From Hordeum vulgare subsp. vulgare (taxonomy: Eukaryota > Streptophyta > Magnoliopsida > Poales > Poaceae), in NCBI RefSeq assembly GCF_904849725.1, contig NC_058518.1, positions 329,862,581-329,926,580 on the forward strand: a stretch of DNA of 64,000 nucleotides. Reading direction: 5' to 3'. Position numbers and translations under genes: made by a program. The notes under the pieces were generated by a model. That model was given only the letters and a program-made list of their open reading frames with translations, made no database searches and was not told the DNA's origin. Shown here in pieces: positions 46,600 through 57,885 of the stretch; position 1 is the first letter of the stretch, and each line of letters opens with the position of its first letter.

Positions 46600-49500
46600 A
46601 TGAGTGATCGTGCGTGGATGTATACTCACCCTAGTCAAAAAGAGATGACGAAAGAATGGTTTGTAAAAACAAAGAATTTGTGAAAGCCGCATTCGCAAAT
46701 GGCCAGGAAAGAAACTATTGCCCCTGTCCTGGATGCGACAACTATAAAAAGACGACAGAGGATGTAATGATTAAACACCTGCAGAGGAGGGGTTTTAAGC
46801 CTAATTATATGGTGTGGACATTTCATGGTGAGTCTATACAACGCACAAGAGGTGAGGTGGTCCGTCGTCGCACCGGCGAGCATGGTACCGGGATCGAAGA
46901 CATGGTGCAAGACTTTGATGATGCTCGGGATTCGGAAGATGAGATAGAGGAATCTGCAAAGGCCTTTTATGAAATGTTGGAGTCTTCAAAACGTCCTCTC
47001 CATGAGCACACTGAGCTGTGTCAGCTAGATGCAATTGCACAAGTAATGGCTCTGAAGGCTAAGTTCAACTTGGGAAGAGAATGCTACAATGCTATGATGA
47101 CACTATTTGGACGCTTCCTACCCAAAGGCCATGTCATGCCTGCAAACCTGTACCAGTCGGACAAAATACTTCGTGTACTTAAGATGCCCTATGAGAAGAT
47201 AGATGCATGTGAGAAAGGATGTGTCTTATTTAGGAAGGAGTATGCACACTTGGACTATTGTCCCAATTGTGACTCTTGCAGGTATCTTGTGGTAGACAAC
47301 GGTATGGGTGAGAAGAGGCAGACCAAAATCGTAGTTAGTGTTCTTCGCTATATGACAATCGTACCAAGACTTCAACGTCTTTTCATGGTCGAAGAGACAG
47401 CCAGACAGATGACATGGCACAAATTGGGCAAAAGAACTGAACTAGATGCGGATGGGAATAAGATGGTGGTACACACATAGGATGGGGAAGCGTGGAAACA
47501 TTTCTATGGATTACATCAGGATAAAGCGGCAGATCCAAGGAATCCTCGAGTCTGCATCACCACGGATGGTTTTAATCCCTTCGGCATGACGGCAACCAAA
47601 TATAGTTGTTGGCCTGTATTTGTCATTCCACTCAATCTCCCCCCCGGACAGATTATGCAAAGAAAGAACATATTTCTGACGTTGATAATTCCTTGGCCCA
47701 ATTATTCGAGGAAGAATATGAATGTGTACCTGCAGCCGCTTAAGGATGAACTGGAAGAAGCTTGGGATAATGGGGTCAAGACATACGATGCTGCTAGAAA
47801 ACAAAACTTCAAAATGCATGTGTGGTACATGTACTCTATGCATGACTTGCCGGCGTATGCACTATTCTCTGGATGGTGTGTGCATGGAAGGTTCCGTGCC
47901 CCCAATGCAAGGCAGCTCTTCAGTTTCATTGGTTGCAGGAGGGTCAGAATTATTCTTGCTTTGACTTGCATAGACAGTTCCTGGATCCTGACCATCAGTT
48001 CAGAAAAGACAAGAAGAACTTTACCAAAGGTAAAGTTATCAAAAACTTGGCACCACCTGCGTTGACAGGCCAACAGATCCTGGATCAGTTAAACGCCCTT
48101 GAGCTTGATCCAGAGCGTCCAGGGTATTTCATCAAAACACGCCTGGACTCACAAGCCATGCTTCTGGGATCTGCCTTACTTCAAAGACCTCCTTCTTCCA
48201 CACAATATCGACATGATGCACACTGAAAAGAATATCGGAGAGGCTATTTTTGGTACAATGTTCGACATAGATGGGAAGACAAAGGATAATACTAAGGCTA
48301 GAGTCGATCAAGAGACACTATGTCGTAGACCGTTACAAAACATGCGAGAATGCAAAGGAAAGCAGAAGTGGTCGAAGCCAAAGGCATGGTTCAATCTTGG
48401 AAGGCCAGCTATGAGGGAAATTATCTTGTGGGTCAAAATGCACTTGATGTTCCCCGATGGGTATGCAGCGAATCTAAAGAGGGGAGCGAGTCTTGAAAAA
48501 ATAAAAATATTTGTTCTCAAGAGTCATGATTGGCACATATGGCTAGAGCGGGTAATGTCGGTGATGTTACGTGGCTTTATTCTTGAGGATGAATGGCTAG
48601 TACTGGCGGAGCTGAGCTATTTCTTCTGTCTTCTTTGTGCGAAAGAATTGTCACCTGGCGTGGTAGAAGACATGGAGGAGTTTGCACCGGAGTTGTTGTG
48701 CAAGTTAGAGAAGATCTTTCCACCAGGCTTCTTTAATCCAATGCAGCATTTGATTTTACATCTACCGACCGAGGCAAGATTGGGTGGGCCCGTGCAAAAC
48801 CGTTGGTGCTATGCAACTGAGAGGATGCAGAAGACCCTTCGAGCTAAATGTAAAAATAAGCGTAGAATTGAAGCATCGATGGCTGAGGCATTCATTACTG
48901 AGAAGGTGGCAAACTTTGTGACAACACACTACGAAGCCAAAAATCATCATTTGCATAATCCGAAGCCTCGGCACAATGATGCAGACCCTAAAAAAGGTGG
49001 GTCCAACCTCAGCCTTTTCAAAGGGAAGCTCGCACCAGCCGGTGCTTCGAAACCAATAACGTTGAATGTCGAAGAATGGCGGAACATTTCGTTGTATATC
49101 TTCAACAACCTAACAGAAGTGCGGCCGTACATCGAGTGAGTTCTCGGCATATTTTCCCGTAACTTCTAATTCCTTTGAACTGCTCTTATTCCCGGATATT
49201 TCAAACAGCCGTTACGTCGCCAAATTCTCGGATGGAGCGGTGATCGAAAATGATTCCGTCGAAGAGTATGAGCTTCTGTCAAAGACAGGAGGCGGCTATC
49301 CCGGTTTCATATCTTGGTTCAAACAAACGGTAATTATCAATAATGGACCATTTCATTTCTTGGTCTAACCTGTGGCTAATGCAACAATCGTTTCGTATTA
49401 AACTTGTAGGCTAATTCAGAGTCTATGGACGCCGAATTGAGACAAGTCGCTAATGGTTTTGACTATAAGGTCCGTTCATTTGAGAAATACAACATCAACG

Positions 49501-50222
49501 GGTATCTCTTTCGTACCTTTGGCAAAGAGCTATCTATGCCCGACCGGAAATCTACAAATTGTGGTGTCTCTGCTATCGGCGAAGGTGTTATCGAGTATTA
49601 TGGAAGAGTTGAAGAAATTTATGAACTTCAATTCTATGGTGAAAACCCACCGAACGTCGTAGTCTTCAAATGTTATTGGTTCCAGCTGAAGGAGACTAGA
49701 AGGACTCATGAACATATAGGACTAGTCGAAATCAATCCAAACACCCATTTAGATGTTCCCGATGTCTATATTACGGCTCAACAAGCGACCCAAGTTTTCT
49801 ATCTACCGTGGGCATGCCAAACGGATAAGAATCTGGAAGGTTGGTATGTTGTTTATGAAGTGCCGCCACATGTCAGACCACCTCTCCCAAATGAACAGGA
49901 TTATGAACCTCACATTAACCCAGACACATATGATGGAGAATTCTTCCAAGAAACACGTCTTTCCAAGAAACGTTTCAAGAACCGCCGTGCTTCACCCAAG
50001 AACATGGAAGTAGACAGCGACAATGAATCCGACTCCACCCCTGAGCCGGAACCAGAAGACCTGGAACTCGTAGAGGTTACTAATGCGGCTGACCTATCAA
50101 TGCTTCACCGATTACAGAAAGGCCTTTCACAACTTCACGTCATTGAACCCGACGAGCACGTCATTCATGAAGACACGCGTGATAGTGATGATGATGATGC
50201 ATTTATTGATGATGATTATTAG
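46600..50222 (+). pseudogene. tnp2: TNP2-type CACTA transposase gene
   Basis: The ATG at 46600 starts MSDRAWMYTHPSQKEMTKEW (transposase-associated domain). A lost base near 46672 shifts the frame into 46656-47480 (zinc-finger-like CPCPGCDNY). TAG at 47478-47480 interrupts it; the Transposase_21 core continues in frame (TTDGFNPFGM, then YMYSMHDLPAYALF). It shifts near 47885 (VPCPQCKAALQFHW) and again near 48130 into 48099-49139 (LPHNIDMMHTEKNIGEAI; DUF4218 region LILHLPTEARLGGPV). Likely introns are 49136-49208 and 49330-49409, giving exons 49209-49329 and 49410-50222 with matching phase. The last exon has a DUF4216 module (NGYLFRT, GRVEEIYELQFYG) and a very acidic tail. Acidic residues of the presumed active site are present, but one stop and three frameshifts disable the gene. 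Confidence 0.9.
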
Positions 50223-50364
50223 TTTGTAAGATTCACAACATAAATTATATATATATTAATCTTTATTATTCATGTACATATTATTATTCATGTCATTATT
50301 CAACTTTTTATGTTGTACTAATTTCTTTTAATCTTTATCATGGCAGGTCACCAGGTGTTAAAAG

Positions 50365-52879
50365 ATGGTGGGCGCTGGTCCAGATCGCTCGACGGGTTCT
50401 TCCCACGCGCCCCGCGCGAGGGGTGGTACTTCCCTTCCACCCATATCTCTCCGTAGAGCCTTGGCAGACAGTCTGTCGACACCACCCGTGGGTTGTTCTT
50501 CGTCGGCGGCATTGCCCACTGGGAGAGGTGTTGGTCGGGTAGGGAAGAACGGGAAGGGTACAGGGAGAGGTGGTGGCCGCGGAAGATCCAGGAGGACTGT
50601 TGAGCCGTCCTCGCCACCACCACCAGCTCATTCACCCGAGCATAGGACTAGTATGGTCAACCCGTTTGCGGAGGAGGCTACGGGGACTCCGGTCCAAGAG
50701 CCTCGTGTTGACGGGCATTCGTCCCATGAGACTCCGGTCCAGGATCAGCCTCGGGTCGAGGTGCATTCGGCCCACGAGACTATGGTTCCGGAGGCTTCAC
50801 CCGACGTGGAGAGGTCTGGATGGGATGCCTGGCCGGATCAGACCGAGTTGCCGGATTGGACCGAGGGTCCGGGTGGCTCTGGGGGCGGGGATGGCGGGGA
50901 TGAGTTTACGGATAGTGAGGGCGATGTGCAGGTGGAGGGGGCCACCGTGTACAAGCGTGGTAGTACACGTCTCCTGGTCGTGCCGGCTACCCGCGAGCAG
51001 AGGCCGGTGATTAAACCTGAAGGAGCTAGGTAAGTACATTTACTCTTCTTTTAGCTTTTGCCTTCAATTTTGTTCAAATATCTAATGCGTTGACCTTATC
51101 ATACTGCAGTGGATGGGCACACCCTCGTGGAGTCCGCAAGCCGAACTCCATCCCTGGTGTGCTTTGCCGGACAAATTTCCCGGGGTTTGTCACGTTGCCT
51201 GGTGAGGGTCAGGTTCCTACACTAGGATTTTCGTGGGAGCACTACGAGGCTGCGGAGGCCCCGCCGGAGGAGATTATAGATGGTGTATTGTGCCACACGA
51301 GGGCCAAGATGGTGATCAAGAGCTTTTGGGTAAATTATCTTTTTACACAATCTAAAATTAACAATATAGCTAATTATTGTACTAATCAGTGTTTTCACGT
51401 TTGATTGCAGACCTTCTATAGGTGCGAGGATGGATATGAGGAGGAGGCGGCCAAAGTTCTCGAGGCCGGGTGTAGGCGGTTACTACAGAACTTACGCCAC
51501 GAGGATCGGCCGCAGGCTATTCGAGACTACTACGCCCCGCGTGGTATTAAGAAGCAGAAGAAGGATTGCCGCAGAAAGTTTCTGAAGAAGGAGCAATACA
51601 TGAAGGTAATTACCTATTCTTAAGTCCTTCTACGTAGTTTTCATGATTTCATTCATAGGCGTAGCGCTCAAAATTCTTTCTAATAACTTACAGGTGCCCC
51701 CGAGATGGTGTGAGGATAAGATGGATTGTTGGGAGGCGTTGGTTGATGAGTGGTGCACACGTAACTGGCGAGCCGTCCACGACAATGCGAAGGATCGGCG
51801 TAGCCAAATGATTGGTGTGCCACACCATCAAGGCAGCACCAACTCTTCAGTTCGGACGAAACTGGGTATGTGATTTGCTTCATGATTCATGCAATTCATT
51901 CTTCATGCTAATATTTTGTTCCTCTCTTTTAGGCGCATCACAATAAGACGGAGATGCCACACTTGTATGACCTTTATGGCATGGCCCATACTGCCTCGTA
52001 CAAGAAGGTGAAGGCATTCTCTGAGTCTGACCTGGATGATCCAAATAACTTCACCAACATATCATCCCACCACAAGCTCGTGACATACAGGGACACGGGG
52101 AAGGCTACGAAAGGGGATGACTTTAACCCGAGCCAGGAACCTCTGGATCCAGAGCTGGTGATGATATCTGGTGGCGGGAGGCCCCATGGCTCGATAGCCA
52201 TTGGAGATGGGATAATATGTTGTCCACTCACTCTCCCAGAGATCAAGGCGCGCCAGTCGAGCAACTGTCCTGAGATAACGCGTCGTCCATGGCCAGTCGA
52301 TCTTGCCATCGAGGTTAGTTGTACGGACTCAGAAAACTTTCATCCATTTCATTACGTGTGTCACCATAGATCATTACTGTGGTAACGAGGAATGGTGTTT
52401 CAAGCTGCTCTTCAGAAAGAGAGAGCGGCAAACCAGGCTGCTCTTGAGAAAGAGAGATTGGCAAGCCAGGCTGCTCTTGATGACAGGAACCAGACCACGG
52501 CACGATTGCTTGAGGAGGAGAGGGCCCGGAATGAGGCGGGTCAACGGGCCTTGTACGAGCTTTTTGTGGTAAGTTTTTTTCACATTAGCCAAATCATGTG
52601 TGTAATGTCTGTTTCATTACTAACTAATACGACCCACTCTTCAGGGTCTGTGCGAGAAGAGTGGTCAAGTCCCTCCGCCGATGCATGTCTTCTCTTCGAT
52701 TGGCACGGTGAGTTTCATTATAAACTAGTATTAATAATTGAGTGTCGTCATGCTAACTGAGACATTGCAAAATATCTTTTCTGCAGAATAACTCTCGAGC
52801 AGCATCGCACGACCCTTCTCCAGGGCAACCGTCTCCAAACGAAGCCGCCGCGAGCAACCGTGGTGTTTCTCCTCCTTGA
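50365..52879 (+). CDS. tnp1: TNP1/Transposase_24-type CACTA protein, about eight exons
   Basis: Supported exons are 50365-51029, 51110-51329, 51411-51605, 51694-51865, 51933-52313, about 52416-52568 (start uncertain), 52645-52707 and 52787-52879, with GT...AG ends. The first part is basic, glycine- and proline-rich. The middle (VYKRGSTRLLVVPATREQRP, GWAHPRGVRKP, FYRCEDGYEEEA, WCEDKMDCWEALVDEWCT) fits the plant En/Spm Transposase_24 family, which binds subterminal repeats. Exon 6 encodes a coiled coil of 11-residue repeats (QAALEKERLAS). Phase agrees for exons 1-4 and 6-8; exon 4 to exon 5 is off by one base, so either a small indel or a different splice site is involved. No premature stop lies inside the exons. 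This gene is much better preserved than TNP2. Confidence 0.75.
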
Positions 52880-52899
52880 TGACCACTACGGTAAGTTTC

Positions 52900-55420
52900 T
52901 CTTCTCCTCTTTCATATTCTTCTTGCCTTAATTTCTCCAACAATGACATAATTAGCCCATTTAGCTCCAAAATGCCATAATAACCTCAAAATGGCATAAG
53001 AACCTTGGTTAGCTCATGAATATTATATTCGTAGCTTGTTTTCCTCTAAAATAGCATAATTAGCCCATATAGCTCCAAAAAGACATAGTTAGCTAACTGA
53101 GCTCCAACAAGAGGAGAAGAGGAGAAGAAATAGGAAAAATGAAAAGAAAGAAGAAGAAGAAGAAGAAGAAGAAGAAGAAGAAGAAGAAGAAGAAGAAGAA
53201 GAAGAAGAAGAAGAAGAAGAAGAGAAGAATGAGAAGGAGGAGGAGGAGGAGGAGAAGGCCAAGGACCTTCTAGTCCTTCTCCTCCTTCTCCTCCGTCTTC
53301 TTGATTTCTTCTTCTTCTCCTCCTCCTCCTTTTTATTCTCCTCTTTCATATTCTCATTGCCTTAATTTCCCCATCAATGACATAATTATCCCATGTAGCT
53401 CCAAAAAGACATTATAAGCTCAAAATGGCATAAGAACCTTGGTTAGCTCATGAATATTATATTCTTAGCTTGTTTTCCTCTAAAATGGCATAATTAGCCC
53501 ATATAGCTCCAAAAAGACATAGTTAGCTAATTGAGCTCCAAGAAGAGGAGAAGAGGAGAAGAAATAGGAAAAATGAAAAGAAAGAAGAAGAAGAAGAAGA
53601 AGAAGAAGAAGAAGAAGAAGAAGAAGAAGAGAAGAAGGAGAAGGAGGAGGAGGAGAAGGAGGAGAAGGCCAAGGACCTTCTAGTCCTTCTCCTCCTCCTC
53701 CTGCTCCTTCTCCTCCTCCTTCTTGTCCTCCTCCTCTTTATTCTCCTCTTTCATATTCTCCTTGCCTTAATATCCCCAACAATGACATAATTAGCCCATT
53801 TAGCTCCAAAAAGACATTATAAGCTCAAAATGGCATAACAACCTTGGTTAGCTGATTAATATTATATACTTAGCTTGTTTTCCTCTAAAATGGGATAATT
53901 AGCCCATATAGCTCCAAAAAGACATAGTTAGCTAATTGAGCTCCAAGAAGAGGAGAAGAGGAGAAGAGATAGGAAAAATGAAAAGAAATAAGAAGAAGAA
54001 GAAGAATAGAAGAAGGAGAAGGAGGAGGAGGAGGAGGAGAAGGAGGAGAAGGCCAAGGACCTTCTAGTCCTTCTCCTCCTCCTCCTCCTTCTCCTCCTTC
54101 TTCTTTATTTCTTCTTCTTCTCCTCCTCCTCCTCTTTCTTCTCCTCTTTCATATTCTCCTTGCCTTAATTTCCCCAACAATGACATAATTATCCCATTTA
54201 GCTCCAAAAAGACATTATAAGCTCGAAATGGCATAAGAACCTTGGTTAGCTCATTAATATTATATACTTAGCTTGTTTTCCTCTAAAATGGGATAATTAG
54301 CGCATTTAGATCCAAAAAGACATAGTTAGCTAATTGAGCTCCAAGAAGGGGAGAAGAGGAGAAGAAATAGGAAAAATGAAAAGAAAGAAGAAGAAGAAGA
54401 AGAAGAAGAAGAAGAAGAAGAAGAGAAGACGGAGAAGGAGGAGGAGGAAAAGGAGAAGGCCAAGGACCTTCTAGTCCTTCTCCTCATCCTCCTCCTTCTT
54501 CTTTATTTCTTCTTCTTCTCCTCCTCCTCCTCTTTCTTCTCCTCTTTCATATTCTCCTTGCCTTAATTTCCCCAACAATGACATAATTAGCCCATTTAGC
54601 TCCAAAAAGACATTATAAGCTCAAAATGGCATAAGAACCTTGGTTAGCTCATTAATATTATGTACTTAGCTTGTTTTCCTCTAAAATGGGATAATTAGCC
54701 CATTTAGCTCCAAAAAGACATAGTTAGCTAATTGAGCTCCAAGAAGAGGAGAAGAGGAGAAGAAATAGGAAAAATGAAAAGAAAGAAGAAGAAGAAGAAG
54801 AAGAGAAGAAGGAGAAGGAGGAGGAGGAGGAGAAGGAGAAGGCCAAGGACCTTCTAGTCCTTCTCCTCCTCCTCCTCCTTCTCCTCCTTCTTCTTTATTT
54901 CTTCTTCTTCTCCTCCTCCTCCTCTTTCTTCTCCTCTTTCATATTCTCCTTGCCTTAGTTTCCCCAACAATGACATAATTATCCCATTTAGCTCCAAAAA
55001 GACATTATAAGCTCAAAATGGCATAAGAACCTTGGTTAGCTCAAGCTTGTTTTTCTCTATAATGACGTAATTAGCCCATTTAGCTCCAAAAAACATAGTT
55101 AACTAATTTAGCTCCAAGAAGAGGAGAAGAGGAGAAATGAAAAGGAAGAACAAAAAGAAGAAGAGAAAGAGAAGAGAAGGAGAAGGAGAAGAAGGAGGAG
55201 GAGAAGAAGAAGAGAAGAAGGAGAAGGAGGATAAGGAGCCCTCCTTATTCTCCTTCTTCTTCCCTCCTTCTTCTCCTCTTCTTCTCCTTCTTCTTCTCCT
55301 ATTCTCCTCCTCCTTCTCCTTATCCTTCTCCTCATCCTCCTCCTCCTCCTTATTCTTGTTTTTTCTTCTCCTCATTCTCTTCTTGCTTCTTCTCTTTTTT
55401 TTCTTCAATTTAGCTTATTT
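52900..55420 (+). repeat. Six-copy tandem array of ~390-435-bp units with purine/pyrimidine hairpins
   Basis: Units begin at GCCTTAATTTC-type words at 52925, 53359, 53764, 54162, 54560 and 54952 (spacings 434, 405, 398, 398 and 392). Each unit has an AT-rich half (AATGACATAATTAGCCC, GCATAAGAACCTTGGTTAGC, CTTGTTTTCCTCTAAAATG). This is followed by a GAA/GGA-rich arm, a spacer AAGGACCTTCTAGTCCTT and a CTT/CCT-rich arm that can fold back on it. Variation is mainly in the length of the GAA run. The sixth unit is more diverged, with a longer hairpin near 55205-55260. Apparent E/K/S-rich reading frames are products of the repeat. Confidence 0.9.
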
Positions 55421-55799
55421 GTCATATATATATTGTTGTTCTTCTTCTTCTGACTTTCTTATTCCCATTTTGCAGATTGGATGTACTACATGCATGGAAG
55501 CTGGCATTGGAGTGCTTTAGTTCCCGTTTTTATTTGAGTTGATGAACAATGTGGAACTATATGTATATGTATATATGGATGAACAATATATGTGCAACTA
55601 TATGTATGTATATATGGATGAAACTTTGTATGTGTTGGTTCTTTTGATATATGGGATGTACGTTGATGAACAAATGGCATTGATGAGCTTTATATGTATA
55701 TCATATATGTGTTGTGACCTATTTATCATATATGTGCTATGACTTATATATATATATGTGCTGGGAAATAGAAAAAATAAACAAAAATGTGACAATATA
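55421..55799 (+). other. CACTA spacer before the right subterminal region
   Basis: This is AT-rich sequence with short tandem words (TATATGGATGAACAATATATG and GTATGTATATATGGATGAA variants at 55540-55690, then TATCATATATGTG variants to 55760). There is no gene. Confidence 0.6.
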
Positions 55800-56351
55800 G
55801 GATCTTTGCCGTCTGCCAGCTGATGGCAAAGGCCTTTGCCATCAGCTGACCGATGGCAAAGGTGCCACATGGCACCCAGCTGTGCTCCCTGGGTGTCCAT
55901 ATAGTCTCTTTGTCGTCTGCTTCCTGGGGGGCAGACGGCAAAGAAGAGGGCACAGAGGAGGGGGAGGAGGGGTAGGCAGACGACAAAGAGTGGAGGGGGG
56001 GAGGATGTGGAGGCAGACGGCAAAGAGTGGAGGGGGAGGAGGAGGAGGCAGACGACAAAGAAGAGGGCGAGGCAGACGGCAAAGCCAACGTTAGTCCCTA
56101 ACGGAGGCAACGCCTGTCGGCTGCTGTCTCGACCTCTTTGCCGACTGCTCTTTTGAAAAGCTGACGGCAAAGCTCTTTGCCGTCCGCTTCGGTGAGGCTG
56201 ATGACAAAGAAGCTACAATGTCGTCGTAGGCTGACGCGGAATTTTTGCCGACAGGAGTTTTCTTTGTCGTCTGTGTATTACTCTTTTCCGTCGGTGGAGT
56301 CCTCTTTGCCGTCTGTCATGGCAGACGGCAAAGAAGCTGATTCCTGTAGTG
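55800..56351 (+). repeat. Right terminal and subterminal repeats of the CACTA
   Basis: More than a dozen copies of TTTGCCGTCTGC / GCAGACGGCAAA and one-base variants lie in both orientations. The region ends in the terminal repeat GATTCCTGTAGTG. Confidence 0.9.
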
Positions 56352-56766
56352 AAGTACTCACATACTTGTTGCGGAAGTTTTTATTAGTAATCGAAACAAA
56401 GTGCTAAACGCATACTCCTAGGGGAAGGGTTGGTAGGTGTTAACCATCGCGCGATCCCGACCTCAACACAAAGGATGACAATCAATAGATCAATTATGCT
56501 CCGACTTCCAAACATAGTGGTTCACCATACGTGCATGCTACGGGAATCACTAACTTCAACACAATTATTTCTAGATTCACAACACCCTACTAACATAGCT
56601 CTTAATATTACCAAATCCATGTCTCAAAAATAACTGAGAGGAATCAAGAGTTCTCTTTCTACTCAATGCACATGAGGATGGAGGTTTTTGCATCCTCTTT
56701 GGGTACCTATCACATATGGGACTACTTTCATAGCATAAGCCAACTACCAAATCACGCACCGCCGTG

Positions 56767-56972
56767 CTCTAAAGGATATAAGTGAAGCACAAAGAGCAAA
56801 AGTATCTAGCTCAAAAGATATAAGTGAAGCACTAAGAGCAAAAGTAGCTAGCTCAAAAGATATAAGTGAAGCACTATGAGCAAAAGTATCTAGCTCAAAA
56901 GATATAAGTGAAGCACTATGAGCAAAAGTATCTAGCTCAAAAGATATAAGTGAAGCACTATGAGCATTCTAG
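56767..56972. repeat. 42-bp tandem repeat, five copies
   Basis: The unit starts CTCAAAAGATATAAGTGAAG, then CACTATGAGC, then AAAAGTATCTAG. The first copy is the most diverged and the last is truncated; the third and fourth appear identical, so expansion was fairly recent. Confidence 0.9.
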
Positions 56973-57168
56973 CAAAAATCACGATGAGTGCATGTCTCTC
57001 TCTCTCTCAAAAAGGTGTGCAGCAAGGATGATTGTGACACAACAAAAAGAAAAGACTCCTAAGATACAAGACGCTCCAAGCAAAACACATATCATGTGGT
57101 GAATAAAAATATAGCTCCAAGTAATGTTACCGATGGATTGAAGACGAAAGAGGGGATGCCTTCCCGGG

Positions 57169-57237
57169 GCATCCCCAAGCTTAGGCTTTTTGGTGTCCTT
57201 GAATTTGGATTGGGATGCCTTGGGCATCCCCAAGCTT
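57169..57237 (-). other. Two internal polypurine-tract copies
   Basis: GCATCCCCAAGCTTA (57169-57183) and GCATCCCCAAGCTTG (57224-57238) match the true tract at 43417-43433 (GCATCCCCAAGCTTA). They lie between gag-protease and the 3' end of the element. Confidence 0.7.
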
Positions 57238-57885
57238 GAGCTCTTTCCACTCCTTATCTCTTTGTCCATGAGAACATCACCCAAAACTTGAAAACTTCAC
57301 AACACAAAACTTAAACAGAAACTCGTGATAACATTAGCACAAGAAAACAAACTACCACTTCTTTTGGTACTGTAGCAACCTTGAATTCTATCTACATTGG
57401 TGTTGGGCTACTGTATTCTCACTTTTCCATGGCTAGTACCCCCCCGATACTAATCATAGTTTCATCAAAACAAGCAACCAACTCAATAAAAACACAATCT
57501 ATCAAAAACAGACCAGTCTGTAGCAATCTGTATACTTCGTATACTTCTGGTACCTCAAAAAATCTGAAACAGTACGACGGCCTGGGCAAAAGGCATATCA
57601 ACCAGCAGCAAAAAGAATTAACTCAAAAGATCTTTACGAATAAAAATGAAAAATCATCTCGTGAGCGAAAAGTTTCTGTCTTTTCTAGCGGGATCAACCA
57701 ACCATTACCAAGAATAGTCATAAAGGTTTTGCTTGGCTCAAACACAAAAGAAACACAAAAAACACTATCACAACAGAATTGTAATGGTGTGGACGCAATA
57801 AAACAGAAAGAAAAAGATAAATTCATTAGGTTGCCTCCCAACAAGGCTATTATATAACGCTTAGCTAGGCATAAAAGCGATAGAA

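Larger units (their letters stand above)
44710..56351 (+). mobile_element. CACTA (En/Spm) DNA transposon, 11.6 kb
   Basis: The left end is CACTACTGGAAATCA and the right end is the reverse complement of CACTACAGGAATCAGC. The 3-bp target duplication AAG lies at 44707-44709 and 56352-56354. Both ends carry many direct and inverted copies of TTTGCCGTCTGC, the kind of subterminal repeat bound by CACTA TNPA/TNP1-type proteins. Inside are two plus-strand genes (TNP2-type transposase and TNP1-type accessory protein) and long simple-sequence tracts. Joining the flanks restores a continuous Sabrina-like sequence (…CATGAAG|TACTCACAT). TNP2 is interrupted several times, so this copy is non-autonomous. 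Confidence 0.95.
56355..57885 (-). other. Noncoding internal region of the Sabrina-like element downstream of gag-protease
   Basis: There is no pol-like ORF on either strand. It contains the 42-bp tandem repeat (56767-56972) and two internal copies of the element's polypurine tract. Frames such as 57381-57857 (+) are not conserved protein and are rejected. Confidence 0.7.

Noticed and set aside
47702..48073. Minus-strand ORF over the TNP2 gene
   Set aside because: Shadow of the recognisable Transposase_21 coding sequence on the plus strand.
53089..55408. Glu/Lys- and Ser-rich ORFs
   Set aside because: They are translations of GAA/CTT simple repeats inside the tandem array.
56767..56972. CRISPR-like array
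   Set aside because: Contiguous tandem units without spacers, in a plant retrotransposon.
57381..57857. 158-aa plus-strand ORF in the Sabrina-like internal region
   Set aside because: Antisense to the element, low complexity, no family resemblance.
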